NCBI RefSeq assembly: GCF_000815105.2
Contig: NZ_CP010310.2
Coordinates: forward strand, 682,001-746,000
Length of the DNA: 64,000 nucleotides
DNA from: Pandoraea pulmonicola
Lineage (GTDB): Bacteria > Pseudomonadota > Gammaproteobacteria > Burkholderiales > Burkholderiaceae
Direction: 5' to 3'
The notes beneath the pieces are model-generated. The model saw nothing but the letters and a program-made list of their open reading frames with translations. It did no database searches and was not told the origin of the DNA. How positions within the stretch are numbered: position 1 is the stretch's first letter; each line of letters starts with the position of its first letter. The translations under genes were made by a program, and so were the position numbers. Shown piece after piece: positions 44,856-53,900 of this stretch.

Positions 44856-45287
44856 TCAACCGGGCGGCAACGTGGCGTAGCTGGCGCGGCCGATGGCGAC
44901 AAGGGCACCCTGATCGTTGAACAGGTCGACGTCCGCCACGCCGATGCTCTTGCCGAGGCGGCGCACGCGTGCCACGGCGCGCAGATCGGTGTCGATGGCT
45001 GGACGCAGGTAGTCCACGCGGAAGTTGACCGTCGGCAGGCCGCGGCCGACCAGCATGCCGACCGCGAAGTCGCCGACCGTGTCGATGACGGCGGCCAGCG
45101 GACCGCCGTGCCACTGGCGCGTGCCCGCGCCTCGTTCGAAAGCTGCCTGGAACGGCACGCTGACGTCGATCGTCTGGGCGTCGTGATCGAGCGCGGTGAC
45201 GCGCAGGCCCAGCCAGGCGATGAACGTCGATTTGTCGAATGCCTGCTGAACCTGTTCGGCGCTGAGGGTTTGGGCGGGCGTGCTCAT
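44856..45287 (-). CDS. Hotdog-fold acyl-CoA thioesterase (PaaI family)
   Basis: This 143-residue single hotdog domain has the PaaI-type catalytic stretch RQWHGGPLAAVIDTVGDFAVG (the HGG...D pattern) and the beta-sheet motif TVNFRVDYLRPAI. It hydrolyses acyl-CoA thioesters and could recycle CoA from dead-end intermediates. Its ATG overlaps the stop codon of the upstream MDR oxidoreductase (ATGA at 45284-45287), so the two are coupled. Confidence 0.88.
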   Translation of the reverse strand: MSTPAQTLSAEQVQQAFDKSTFIAWLGLRVTALDHDAQTIDVSVPFQAAFERGAGTRQWHGGPLAAVIDTVGDFAVGMLVGRGLPTVNFRVDYLRPAIDTDLRAVARVRRLGKSIGVADVDLFNDQGALVAIGRASYATLPPG

Positions 45288-46300
45288 GCGGCCACCAGTA
45301 CCTTGCCGACGATCTGGCGATTCTCGAGCGAGGCGAGGGCCTGCGCGCCCTGTTCCAGCGGCCACTTCCTGTCGATCAGCACGCGCAGCTTGCCGCTGGC
45401 GACGAGATCGAGCAGTTCGTGCAGGTCTTCGCGCTCCCAGCCGTTCGAGCCGCGAATCTGCAGCTCGAACGTCCAGATGAAGCGCAGATCCTCCTTCGGA
45501 TCGAAGCCCGCCGTGGCGCCGCACGTCAGCACGCGACCGCCCTGGCGCAGCGTGCGCAGGGAGCGCGTCCACGTCTCGCCGCCGGTGAAGTTCACCACCA
45601 CGTCGACCCCGCCGTTGTTGGCCGCGCCGCGACGGCGCGCGGCCTTGCCGTAGCGTGCCCGCACGACTTCCACGAAGTCCTCTTCGGCGTAGTGGATGAT
45701 GTCGTCCGCGCCGAGCTCGCGCAGGCGTTCCCCCTTCTCGCGCGAGCCTGCGCAGGCGATGACATGCGCGCCGGCGAGTTTTGCCAGTTGCACGGCGCAC
45801 ACGCCCACGCCGCCGCTCGCGCCGAGGATCAGCACGCGTTCGCCGGCCTTGACCTGACCGATGCGATGCATCATGCGCAGCGCCGTGCCGTAGGCGACGG
45901 GCAGGGCGGCGGCGTCATCGAACGAGACCGCGTCGGGCAGACGCACCAGTTGATGGGCGGGCACGCGGCACAGTTCTGCCAGCCCGCCGTGGGTCGTCTC
46001 GCCGACGAGGCCACCCGTCACGCGATTGATCGGATCGACGAGCACGCGATCGCCGACCGACCACCCTTCCACGCCCGGGCCGACGCTGGCGATCTCGCCC
46101 GCCACGTCCAGCCCGATGATGACCGGGAACGGCAGTTTGATGCCGGGCATGCCGCGACGTGTGAACACGTCGTGATAGTTGAGCGACGAGGCGCGCACGC
46201 GCAGGACCACTTCGCCTTCGCCGGCCACGGGATCGGGGAAGTCGGTTTCGAGTTTCAGGGCGTCGTTGTCGCCGTGTTCACGCAGTACGATGGCTTTCAT
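45284..46300 (-). CDS. Zinc-independent MDR oxidoreductase (quinone oxidoreductase-like)
   Basis: This is a 338-residue medium-chain dehydrogenase/reductase. The GroES-like N-terminal part has LNYHDVFTRRGMPGIKLPFPVIIGLDVAGEI. The NADPH-binding part has GERVLILGASGGVGVCAVQLAKLAGA, the nucleotide motif of the QOR/crotonyl-CoA reductase-like group. Catalytic-zinc ligands are not evident. It may reduce an enone or enoyl-type intermediate. It begins the ligase/thioesterase/importer part of the operon, 150 bases after the DUF2817 gene ends. Confidence 0.87.
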   Translation of the reverse strand: MKAIVLREHGDNDALKLETDFPDPVAGEGEVVLRVRASSLNYHDVFTRRGMPGIKLPFPVIIGLDVAGEIASVGPGVEGWSVGDRVLVDPINRVTGGLVGETTHGGLAELCRVPAHQLVRLPDAVSFDDAAALPVAYGTALRMMHRIGQVKAGERVLILGASGGVGVCAVQLAKLAGAHVIACAGSREKGERLRELGADDIIHYAEEDFVEVVRARYGKAARRRGAANNGGVDVVVNFTGGETWTRSLRTLRQGGRVLTCGATAGFDPKEDLRFIWTFELQIRGSNGWEREDLHELLDLVASGKLRVLIDRKWPLEQGAQALASLENRQIVGKVLVAA

Positions 46301-46450
46301 GTCGGTGCTGAGGCAGGTTCAGGGTGAGCGACGCCCTCGGGCAGTCGCCGATCAGTGTTGAAAACGAATAACGGAGTGCCGTGTGCAGGCCGCGAAAGCG
46401 GTCGCCGTGGCGCTATGGGGTTCGCGTCAGCGGGTCATGAGCTTGCTTGT

Positions 46451-47557
46451 CTATGCCGCCGTGGCCAGACCTTGCAGCGCCTGGTCCGTGATCCGCAGGC
46501 CGTGGGCGAGCACGCTGTTGCGCCACACCGAGGAGATCGGCACGAAGGCGTCGAGCACGTCGGCGCGCAACTGACGGTCGCGGACGGCGTCGGGATGGGC
46601 GCCGGCGCGCGAACGCAGCCACTGGTCGAGGCGGTTTGCGATGCTGGCGTTCGAGCCACGCGTGCCGAATTCGACGACGGCGCCGATGACCGGGCGTCCC
46701 CGGGCGAACTGTTCGACGCCACGGAAGACGAGGCCTTGATAGTCGGGCCGGCGCAAACCATGCGGACGTTGATCGAGCACGCGCTCGGCGCCCCACCAGC
46801 GTGCCGCTTCGCGTTGCTCGGCGCTGTCCTCGGCGTTGAAACAGAGGAAAAAGGGCTCGCCGTACTCGCCGATGCCGGTGTGCCAATCGATCAGACCGAT
46901 GCGTTGCGCTTGTGCGAGATCGCGCTCGACGATGGTTTGCAGCGTGACGTTCGACCATTCCCGCGCGCGTCCGCCGTAGATGAGACCATCGGCGTGCGTG
47001 TATTGACCGCTCGCAAGCGTATTGAACAGGGCGTCGGCGCCATGCTCCTGACGGAAGGCGTCGATCGCCTTGGCGCTTTGCGCGAGGCCTTCGCTCGTCC
47101 ACTCGGCTGGAATCAGGTGATCGTGCAGCGACGCGTAGTGAGCGTTCGCGGGCGGCGCGAGCGTGTGGTCGATGAAGTTGCGGTTCAGGTCGACGTTGTG
47201 TTCCGTGGTGCGTGTGGCGTGGGCAAATCCATACGGATTCAGGGCGTGCACGAAGGTCACGGCGACATCGGCGGGCAGCGTGTTCGCGGCATGCGCGAGC
47301 CATGCGGTTTGCACGGCCGAGCCTGCGCCGCCTTCGAGGCCGTGCGTGCCGCTGATCGCGAGGAGCTGATGCGGCGCGTGCTCCGGGCCGAGCCGTGCGA
47401 CGTCGATGCTCAATTCGCTGCCGTCAGGCGCCTTGGCGTCGGGGTGAACGTAGGTCGTGAGGCTCGCGCCCGCGTGATCGGCGGCACTGCGAAAGCGCTG
47501 CCGGGCGTCCGCATAGTCGACGCCGAACGCTTGCCACCAGGTCGGCTGGACGCTCAT
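46451..47557 (-). CDS. DUF2817 zinc hydrolase (M14 carboxypeptidase-like)
   Basis: This 368-residue protein matches DUF2817, a branch of the M14 metallocarboxypeptidase/succinylglutamate-desuccinylase fold. A zinc site is visible: His72 and Glu75 in SGTHGLEGGAG and His226 in LIDWHTGIGEYG. The substrate-carboxylate residues are in EHNVDLNRNFID (Asn125, Arg126) and the catalytic Glu296 is in AVVEFGTRG. No signal peptide is present, so it acts in the cytoplasm. It would cleave an amide or peptide-like bond of the imported compound. Its ATG overlaps the previous stop (ATGA at 47554-47557), and GGAGAGG is a good ribosome site. Confidence 0.85.
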   Translation of the reverse strand: MSVQPTWWQAFGVDYADARQRFRSAADHAGASLTTYVHPDAKAPDGSELSIDVARLGPEHAPHQLLAISGTHGLEGGAGSAVQTAWLAHAANTLPADVAVTFVHALNPYGFAHATRTTEHNVDLNRNFIDHTLAPPANAHYASLHDHLIPAEWTSEGLAQSAKAIDAFRQEHGADALFNTLASGQYTHADGLIYGGRAREWSNVTLQTIVERDLAQAQRIGLIDWHTGIGEYGEPFFLCFNAEDSAEQREAARWWGAERVLDQRPHGLRRPDYQGLVFRGVEQFARGRPVIGAVVEFGTRGSNASIANRLDQWLRSRAGAHPDAVRDRQLRADVLDAFVPISSVWRNSVLAHGLRITDQALQGLATAA

Positions 47558-48414
47558 GCGGCCTCTCCTTCGACGAACTGCAGGGCGACGCGAAAACCTT
47601 CCGCGGCGGCGACGAGCACCGAGCCGTCGTCGAGCGTAGTGAACGGCACGCCGTTTTCGCGCAGCGTGGCCTGCGTTTGCGCCAGCGAGCGGGTGCGCAG
47701 GATGAGCGCGACGTTGCGCTCGCTGCCGTCGTCGGTCGTCTCGACGTTGCCGAAACGTTGTTCGGCCTCGGCCGGCGTGATGAATTGCACGCGGGCGCGG
47801 CCGGCGGCGAGCGAATAGCCTTGCGAGCCTGCGGCCGCGAGCACGCCGGGTCCGAAGACGCGGTCGTACAGTGCGGCGGTCACGGCCGGGTTCGGCGAGG
47901 CGATCACGAAGCCGACGATGTCCGTTACGCCGTTGGGATGATCGCGCCATTCGTCGCGCCAGACGTTTTCCGGCGTGAAGTGATGGCAGAAGAACGTGCG
48001 GCCGTTGCGCACCAGCTCGGCGGCCAGGCGCACGGTGCGAAAGCGCGCATCTTGCGTGGTGCCGTCGGGCAGGCGCACCGGGCGGAAGAACTCGGCGGGC
48101 GTTTCCACGCCGATGTTGCGTTCCTGCAAGGCGTTGAAGAGGCCGTGCGAGTCCTGCGTCTTGAAGACGAGGCCCGTCAGGCCGAGCGGGGCCTGCGTGA
48201 CGTCGGGGCGTGCCGTCGATTTGCCGGCCTCGTAGCCGAGCAGTTCGAGGTAGTTCTCGCCGAAGATCGCCAGATGGTTGCTGGTGCCCAGCGAGTGATG
48301 GCCGCGCTCGGTCAGCGAAAAGCCCAGACGGCGGTAGATGTCCACCGAGGCTTCGAGTTCGCCCTTGACGTTGATGACGACGTGGTCGAGGACGGGGGCC
48401 GGAATTTGGCTCAT
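47554..48414 (-). CDS. Glyoxalase-like (VOC) domain protein
   Basis: This 286-residue protein has two VOC-type halves: VLDHVVINVKGELEASVDIYRRLGF (residues 8-32) with YLELLGYEAG, and a second half from GVTDIVGFVIASPNPAVTAALYDRVFG. It matches the glyoxalase-like domain seen in PF13468-type proteins. Possible metal ligands include His11 and Glu57, but a full set is not obvious. It is the first large gene of the operon. It is coupled on both sides by ATGA overlaps, with a 33-residue ORF upstream and the DUF2817 gene downstream. Role: perhaps dioxygenase or lyase of the imported compound; not assignable. Confidence 0.78.
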   Translation of the reverse strand: MSQIPAPVLDHVVINVKGELEASVDIYRRLGFSLTERGHHSLGTSNHLAIFGENYLELLGYEAGKSTARPDVTQAPLGLTGLVFKTQDSHGLFNALQERNIGVETPAEFFRPVRLPDGTTQDARFRTVRLAAELVRNGRTFFCHHFTPENVWRDEWRDHPNGVTDIVGFVIASPNPAVTAALYDRVFGPGVLAAAGSQGYSLAAGRARVQFITPAEAEQRFGNVETTDDGSERNVALILRTRSLAQTQATLRENGVPFTTLDDGSVLVAAAEGFRVALQFVEGEAA

Positions 48415-48512
48415 GCCCGACCTCCGCTGCGGCGACGGGGAATTCGGGCGATGGACGCGAAGGCGGCGGCGATAGCCGCAACGGCGACGCCTTGGGCAGA
48501 ACGACTGGACAC
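48411..48512 (-). CDS. Probable 33-residue leader/small protein translationally coupled to the VOC gene
   Basis: A GTG at 48510-48512, six bases after GGGAG, opens a frame that reads VSSRSAQGVAVAAIAAAFAS and then a short Arg-rich tail. It ends with TGA at 48411-48413, overlapping the ATG of the next gene in the same ATGA pattern used elsewhere in this operon. It begins about 27 bases after a predicted promoter. A hydrophobic stretch (GVAVAAIAAAFASIA) suggests a membrane-associated micropeptide or simply a translation-coupling leader. No homologue is known to me. Confidence 0.45.
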   Translation of the reverse strand: MSSRSAQGVAVAAIAAAFASIARIPRRRSGGRA

Positions 48513-48545
48513 GACAGCTCCCGGCAATGGATGGACGACGCGTCC

Positions 48546-48574
48546 ATTCTAAGAGCCTTGGCGTTCAAGCCCAA
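48546..48574 (-). promoter_or_regulatory. Probable promoter of the importer/ligase operon
   Basis: On the minus strand TTGGGC (48569-48574) and TAGAAT (48546-48551) are separated by 17 bases; the -10 has five of six consensus bases. Start of transcription is expected near 48539, just before the small coupled ORF. The weak -35 suggests activator dependence. Confidence 0.5.
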
Positions 48575-48672
48575 CTGACGGATTTTGCTTTGCTTAGTGC
48601 GGAGACGGCCGGTCGTGAGGCGCTCACGAGCACCGGCCCCCACGGTGGGCGAAATTCACGGTGCCGCGGGCG

Positions 48673-48722
<50 letters not shown>

Positions 48723-48786
48723 GGTAGCGGGGCGGATGGCGCGATGTGTTTGCGGTCGGCGGAAACGAGCGCGGCGGGAGGGCCTG

Positions 48787-50556
48787 CTAGAACTGTGCGG
48801 TCAACGAGAAGCCGACGGTCGTGCGGGCCGTCTGAAACGAGGATGGCTTGTAAATCGGTTTGCCCGCGAAGAGTTCGCCGGTGACGAAGCCGAACGGCAG
48901 TTTGGTGCTCCCTCTGATGCCGATGACCGCGCCCACCAACTGGGTGCCCGCAAGGTAGGCGGCATTGGGTCCCGCCACGCGTCCGTAGTCGACACCCGCA
49001 AAGAGCGATATCCCCGAACTGCCCGGCGTCCATTGCAGTTCGTTGCGCCAATAGAAGCCCTTTTCCGCGGCGAGCATCGATTCGCCATCGAAGCCGCGCA
49101 CCGTGTAGCGGCTGCCGATGGTCAGATCGTCGATGTAGTTCAGGACATCGTTGGTGAACTGGCCATGTACGGTGGTTACGTAACGCAGCGGCAGTTGTCC
49201 CAACGGCAGCGACAGATTGGCATCGAGGACGGCCATTCTGTATCGGTAGGTCGGCGCACCGGGGATCGTGGTGTCAGGCATTGCGCCGAGGCCGGCGACT
49301 CCCTGCCGATACATCAGGCTGCCGTCGAACTGGCCGGCGCCGATGTAATACCGTTCCACGAGGCCGAACTCCAGGAACGTGTTGTTTCGATACTGTTGAT
49401 CGATCTCGGCGTCTTCCAGGAAGCTCTTGCCAAAGCGCTTGCTGAGACGGACCTGCGCGCTGAGCACGTGGCTCTGGCTTCGGTGAAGTACGCGCGAGAG
49501 CTTGAAATCGATGTTCTGCGATTGCCCGCGTGTCGTGAACGTGTCGTTGATGCCCGCGATTTGCTGGTTATACCGGTTCGTGTAAGCCGACACGGTGGCT
49601 GTCCAGTATCCCCATGGAATCGAGTAATAGGCGTTCCATCCGTCCGAGCCGAAACGCTTGTCGCCCAATGCCAGATCGCGTGTCATCCCGATGTTGAAGA
49701 TGTCGTTCAGGCCCAGCGGGTTGTCGATGCCGATCGCAAGATTCCCCTGCAGCTTTCCGGTCGCACGCGATCCTCCGTTATCGATCGAAGCGACGACGCT
49801 CCAGGGCTTCGTCCGCTTTACATCGATCACGACATCGCTTTCGCCGGGAATCTCCGCGGGCACGACCTGCATGGTGACGTCCTGACTTCCCACCCGCTTC
49901 ATTTGCTCGAGACCCTGTTCCAGATCTCTCAGTTCGAGAAGATTGCCCGGGCTCGTCGGAAACGCGTTGCGCCAGGTGCCGTATAGCGACGGATCGGCGA
50001 AACGAATCGTTCGCAGCATGCCGGGAATCAACGTGAGCTTGAGTTCACCGGTCGCCAGATCCTGTTCCGGCACCAATACGCGAGTGGTGACGTAGCCTTT
50101 GGCGAGAATCGCCTTCATCAAGCCCGCCGTGATGCTTGCAATGCCCTCTTTGCCAATACATTGGCCGCGATAGTGCTCCAGCCACGTCACCGCGAACGCG
50201 AACGGATCGAGCGGCAGCGACGAGGCGCCCGCTGCTTTCGTATGCGCGGGGAGCGATGACGGTACGCCCAGAGAGAACCTGTCGATCCGGAAGCAGGGGG
50301 TCTCGTCGGGGAGCGCGGGGAATCCATCCGCTGCCGGCAGCGCGGAGCGCAAGGCAGGGGCGTTGACTGCGGCCGCCCGTTCCTGCGCCTGCCGTTGCTG
50401 TTCCAGAAGCTGCTGCTGTCGCGCGTTGGGGTCGACGGCGCTGGTGGACGCGGGGGTTTGCGCTAACGCCGGGTGAAATCCCGCGAGCGGCACGAGCAGG
50501 CCAAAAACGAGAAACGAGAAGACGGCGCTGGGGATGCGATTTGAATCTCTATTCAT
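48787..50556 (-). CDS. Two-partner-secretion outer-membrane transporter (FhaC/ShlB/CdiB family)
   Basis: This 589-residue Omp85-superfamily protein has a 32-residue signal peptide (FSFLVFGLLVPLAGFHPALA), a periplasmic helix rich in Gln (RQQQLLEQQRQAQERAA) and two POTRA domains (about 85-240, CFRIDRFSLGVPS and GYVTTRVLVPEQDLATGELKL). The beta-barrel carries the lid-loop motif RGFDGESMLAAEKGFYWRNE and ends in Phe. It exports the large exoprotein encoded divergently at 50948. I use the ATG at 50556; a GTG at 50586 is also possible. TPS partners usually lie in one operon with B before A, so the divergent arrangement is notable. Confidence 0.92.
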   Translation of the reverse strand: MNRDSNRIPSAVFSFLVFGLLVPLAGFHPALAQTPASTSAVDPNARQQQLLEQQRQAQERAAAVNAPALRSALPAADGFPALPDETPCFRIDRFSLGVPSSLPAHTKAAGASSLPLDPFAFAVTWLEHYRGQCIGKEGIASITAGLMKAILAKGYVTTRVLVPEQDLATGELKLTLIPGMLRTIRFADPSLYGTWRNAFPTSPGNLLELRDLEQGLEQMKRVGSQDVTMQVVPAEIPGESDVVIDVKRTKPWSVVASIDNGGSRATGKLQGNLAIGIDNPLGLNDIFNIGMTRDLALGDKRFGSDGWNAYYSIPWGYWTATVSAYTNRYNQQIAGINDTFTTRGQSQNIDFKLSRVLHRSQSHVLSAQVRLSKRFGKSFLEDAEIDQQYRNNTFLEFGLVERYYIGAGQFDGSLMYRQGVAGLGAMPDTTIPGAPTYRYRMAVLDANLSLPLGQLPLRYVTTVHGQFTNDVLNYIDDLTIGSRYTVRGFDGESMLAAEKGFYWRNELQWTPGSSGISLFAGVDYGRVAGPNAAYLAGTQLVGAVIGIRGSTKLPFGFVTGELFAGKPIYKPSSFQTARTTVGFSLTAQF

Positions 50557-50947
50557 TTTTAGTTTTCGTAGTTCTGGCGAAGCCACAGGGCGAATGCCAG
50601 TTCAGCTCGGATGTTTTGTGGCCGAGTCTTATTGCGATGCCGGGCGGATGATGGGAAAAGCGCGGTAATTGATCCCGGCGGATCTCGGCGCCGGGCGGCC
50701 TTGAATTCAGGCGTAGAAACTTACCACGATCCCCATTGATATTTACTCGGAATATTAGTTTTCCGGAATATCTCCGTAAATGATCAAGTTATGAATTTTT
50801 TAAGAATCTCGAATTCGATGATGAATTTATGAAAAGTGGTGGCTATGGGGAAAATCGTTAATGAAGTTACCTATTATTTGGCGTGCGAAGTTTGTAACGA
50901 TGAAACATAAATCAAAACATATCCCCATGTAGTCGTAAAACGAATCC
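50557..50947. promoter_or_regulatory. AT-rich divergent promoter region of the two-partner-secretion locus
   Basis: From about 50700 the composition shifts sharply to A/T-rich, unlike the coding flanks. A direct repeat GGAATAT occurs at 50749-50755 and 50765-50771 (16-base period), beside other TTTACTCGG/CCGTAAAT-like pieces. This suggests regulator or H-NS-type binding. No open frame here looks coding. It must hold promoters for both the transporter and the exoprotein. Confidence 0.5.
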
Positions 50948-53900
50948 ATGAAAACAAAAGAGACAAACGAGAAGCGGCGTGCGCGGTGCGCGCTCAAGGG
51001 AGGAGGCCGTGCGGATGCCGGATTCCTGCGTACCATGGTGCGAGCGCTCGTTCTGGCTCAGGTCATCGCGCCGCTGTCCGTGATGCCCGTATACGCGCAG
51101 GTCGTCGCGGCTCCAGGCAGCCATGCTCCCACCGTGGTGCAAACGGCCAACGGCATTGCCCAGGTCAACATCACCGCGCCGACGGCCGCCGGCGTATCGA
51201 AGAACGTCTATTCGCAGTTCGACGTGCCGCGCCAGGGCGTCATCCTCAACAACTCACCGACGGTCGTGAATACGCAGCAAGCGGGGTACGTCACCGGCAA
51301 CCCCAACCTTGCGCGCGACCAGGCCGCTCGCGTCATTCTCAACCAGGTCAACAGCAACTCCCCGAGCCAGCTGCGCGGCTATCTCGAAGTGGCGGGCAAG
51401 GCGGCGCAGGTCGTGGTCGCCAACAGCGCGGGCATCATGGTCGATGGCGGAGGCTTCATCAACACCACCCGGGCCGTGCTGACCACCGGCACGCCTCTGC
51501 TCGGGGCGGATGGCAGCCTCGCCGGCTATCAGGTCAACGGCGGTCGCCTGTCGATCCAGGGCGAGGGACTGAACGCCGCCAACGTCGACCAAGTTGATCT
51601 CATTGCCCGCGCCGTGCAGGTCAACGCGGCGTTGCACGCCAAAAAGCTCAACGTGGTGACGGGCACGAACCGTGTCGACCATGAGAGCCTGGCGCTCGAG
51701 AAGCTGGCCGGCGACGCGGCGACACCCGATGTCGCCATCGACGTCGGTCAGTTGGGTGGCATGTATGCGCAGCGCATTTTCCTGATCGGCACGGAAAACG
51801 GCGTGGGCGTTTCCAACAAGGGCGTCATCGCCGCGCAGGCCGGGGATCTGACGCTCACGACCGAAGGCAAGCTCGTCTCGAGCGGCACGACCGAGACGAG
51901 CGGCAATCTCGCGGTCAGTGCGCGCGGCGGGATCGAAAACCGGGGCAGTGTGTACGCGGGAGGCAGCGCCGATCTGCGCACCGACGCGGCGCTGGAGAAC
52001 CACGGCATGCTGAGCGCGGCCGGCGATCTTGCCGCGCGAGCGGCGAGCGTCGCGTCCGACGGTACGTTGGGCGCGGGTATCGATGCGAATGGCCAGGCGA
52101 CGCTGGCGGGCAATCTGTCGGTCACAGCTGACGGCAAGGTCTCGGCAACCGGCAGCAATGTCGCCCGAGGCGATATGACCATGACGGGGGGCGCGGTGGA
52201 CCTGAGCGGCAGCCGCACCGATGCGAGCGGCAGCCTCTCGCTCACTTCCACGGCGGCCGACGTCGACCTCCAAAAGGCCATTGCCACGGCGTCGAACGCG
52301 CTGAAGGTCCAGTCGGCGCAACATGTGCTCAACGCCGGGGGCTCACTCGGCGCCGACACGATCACGCTCGCCGCGAGGGGGAACATCGACAACCGCGACG
52401 CCCAGTCGGTGGCGACGACGCGACTCGATGTGAGCGGCACCGGCATCGACAACCAGGGCGGTCTCCTCCAATCGGGCGCGGCGCTCACGGTCAAGGGCGC
52501 GACGCTGGACAACACGGCAGGCCGTGTCGTCTCACTCGCCGGCGACGATGCGTCGGTCGATATGGCGGGGGAGCTGCGCAATGCAGGCGGCACCACGGCC
52601 CACGGCAAGACGGGCGGGGTGATTGGCGCGAACGGCGATCTTCGGGTGCATGCCGATTCGCTGGTCAATGCGTCGCAGATCGTGGCGGGCAAGGCGCTTG
52701 ACGTTGCCGCGACCCAATTGAACAACACCGGCGGGGAAGTCATCGGGGGCGGCGACGTCACGCTCGGTGTGGACGGCACCCTCGACAATACCGGCGGACG
52801 CTTGTTCGGTGGGGCGTCGCTGGCCACGACGAAGGGGAGCACCCGGGTCGTCAACGCGAACGGCACGATCGAGAGCGCGGGCGACGTGGCGCTGCAGGTG
52901 GCGTCGCTCGATAACGCCGCGGGCGCGATCCGCTCGAATCAGGACGTCGGCGTGGGTGGTGCCATGAGCGGCGCCGGCGAGATGACGGCGGGACGCAACC
53001 TGACGGTGGCGGCGGTGGGCGACTACCAGAACTCGGCGACTAACCGTTTGCGTGCGGACGGTGTGCTCAAACTGAGCTCGACCGGGCGTCTGACCAACGA
53101 GGGGGCGCTCGATGCGCCCGGCACGCTCGACATCCAGGCCGGGGAGATCGTCAACACGGCCAGTGGAAGTTTCAACGCGGCAACCACGCACTTGAGTGCT
53201 GGTGGAAGCGCGGGCGGACTGTTTTCCAACGCGGGCAGCATCAGCGGCGACACCGTTCGCCTCCAGGCGGGCCACTTCGTCAATACGAACGCCGTGTTGG
53301 GCCATGACGTGCAGGTCAACGCGAACGACATCGAGAACAATGGGGCGGCGGCCGTCATGGGCGGCGCGAAGCGGCTCGCCCTGTACGCGCCGAATTCGGT
53401 GTCGAACGACGACGGCGCGTTGCTCTACAGCACCGGCGACATCGAGATTGCGCGCGACGGCACACGCGATGGTTCGGGACTGCTCGCCAACCAGACGGCG
53501 ACGCTGAACAACCGTTCGGCCAACATCATCGCGGACGGCAATCTGGACATCGCCGCGCGTGTGGTGAACAACACGCGCACGAGCCTCGTGACGCGCCCGG
53601 GGACGCCGGAAAGCAGTACGAAGACCTACAGCCTGTACACCGCAGGACTGCCCGTCGGGGAGGAGACGCTGTCGCACACCAGCCTGACGTTCCCGGAGTG
53701 GAAGTGGGGGGCGGGCTTCGCCCCGGTGTCGTCGGCGTTGTTGGAACATCTGGCCAAGCCGATCACGGTCGAGGTGCCGAAGTCGCAGGTGACGAACCTG
53801 GACGCGACGTCCAAAACGTTCAGCCTCACGAAGCCGCTCGAAGAGTCGTACCAGGACGTCACGACGGCTGGCAGGGGCCCGTGCGACGACCACGGACAGT

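Noticed and set aside
46301..46450. Possible promoter or terminator between the MDR and DUF2817 genes
   Set aside because: Only a short CCGC-GAAA-GCGG hairpin is visible; no convincing -35/-10 pair, so the operon is treated as continuous, with this as the weakest junction.
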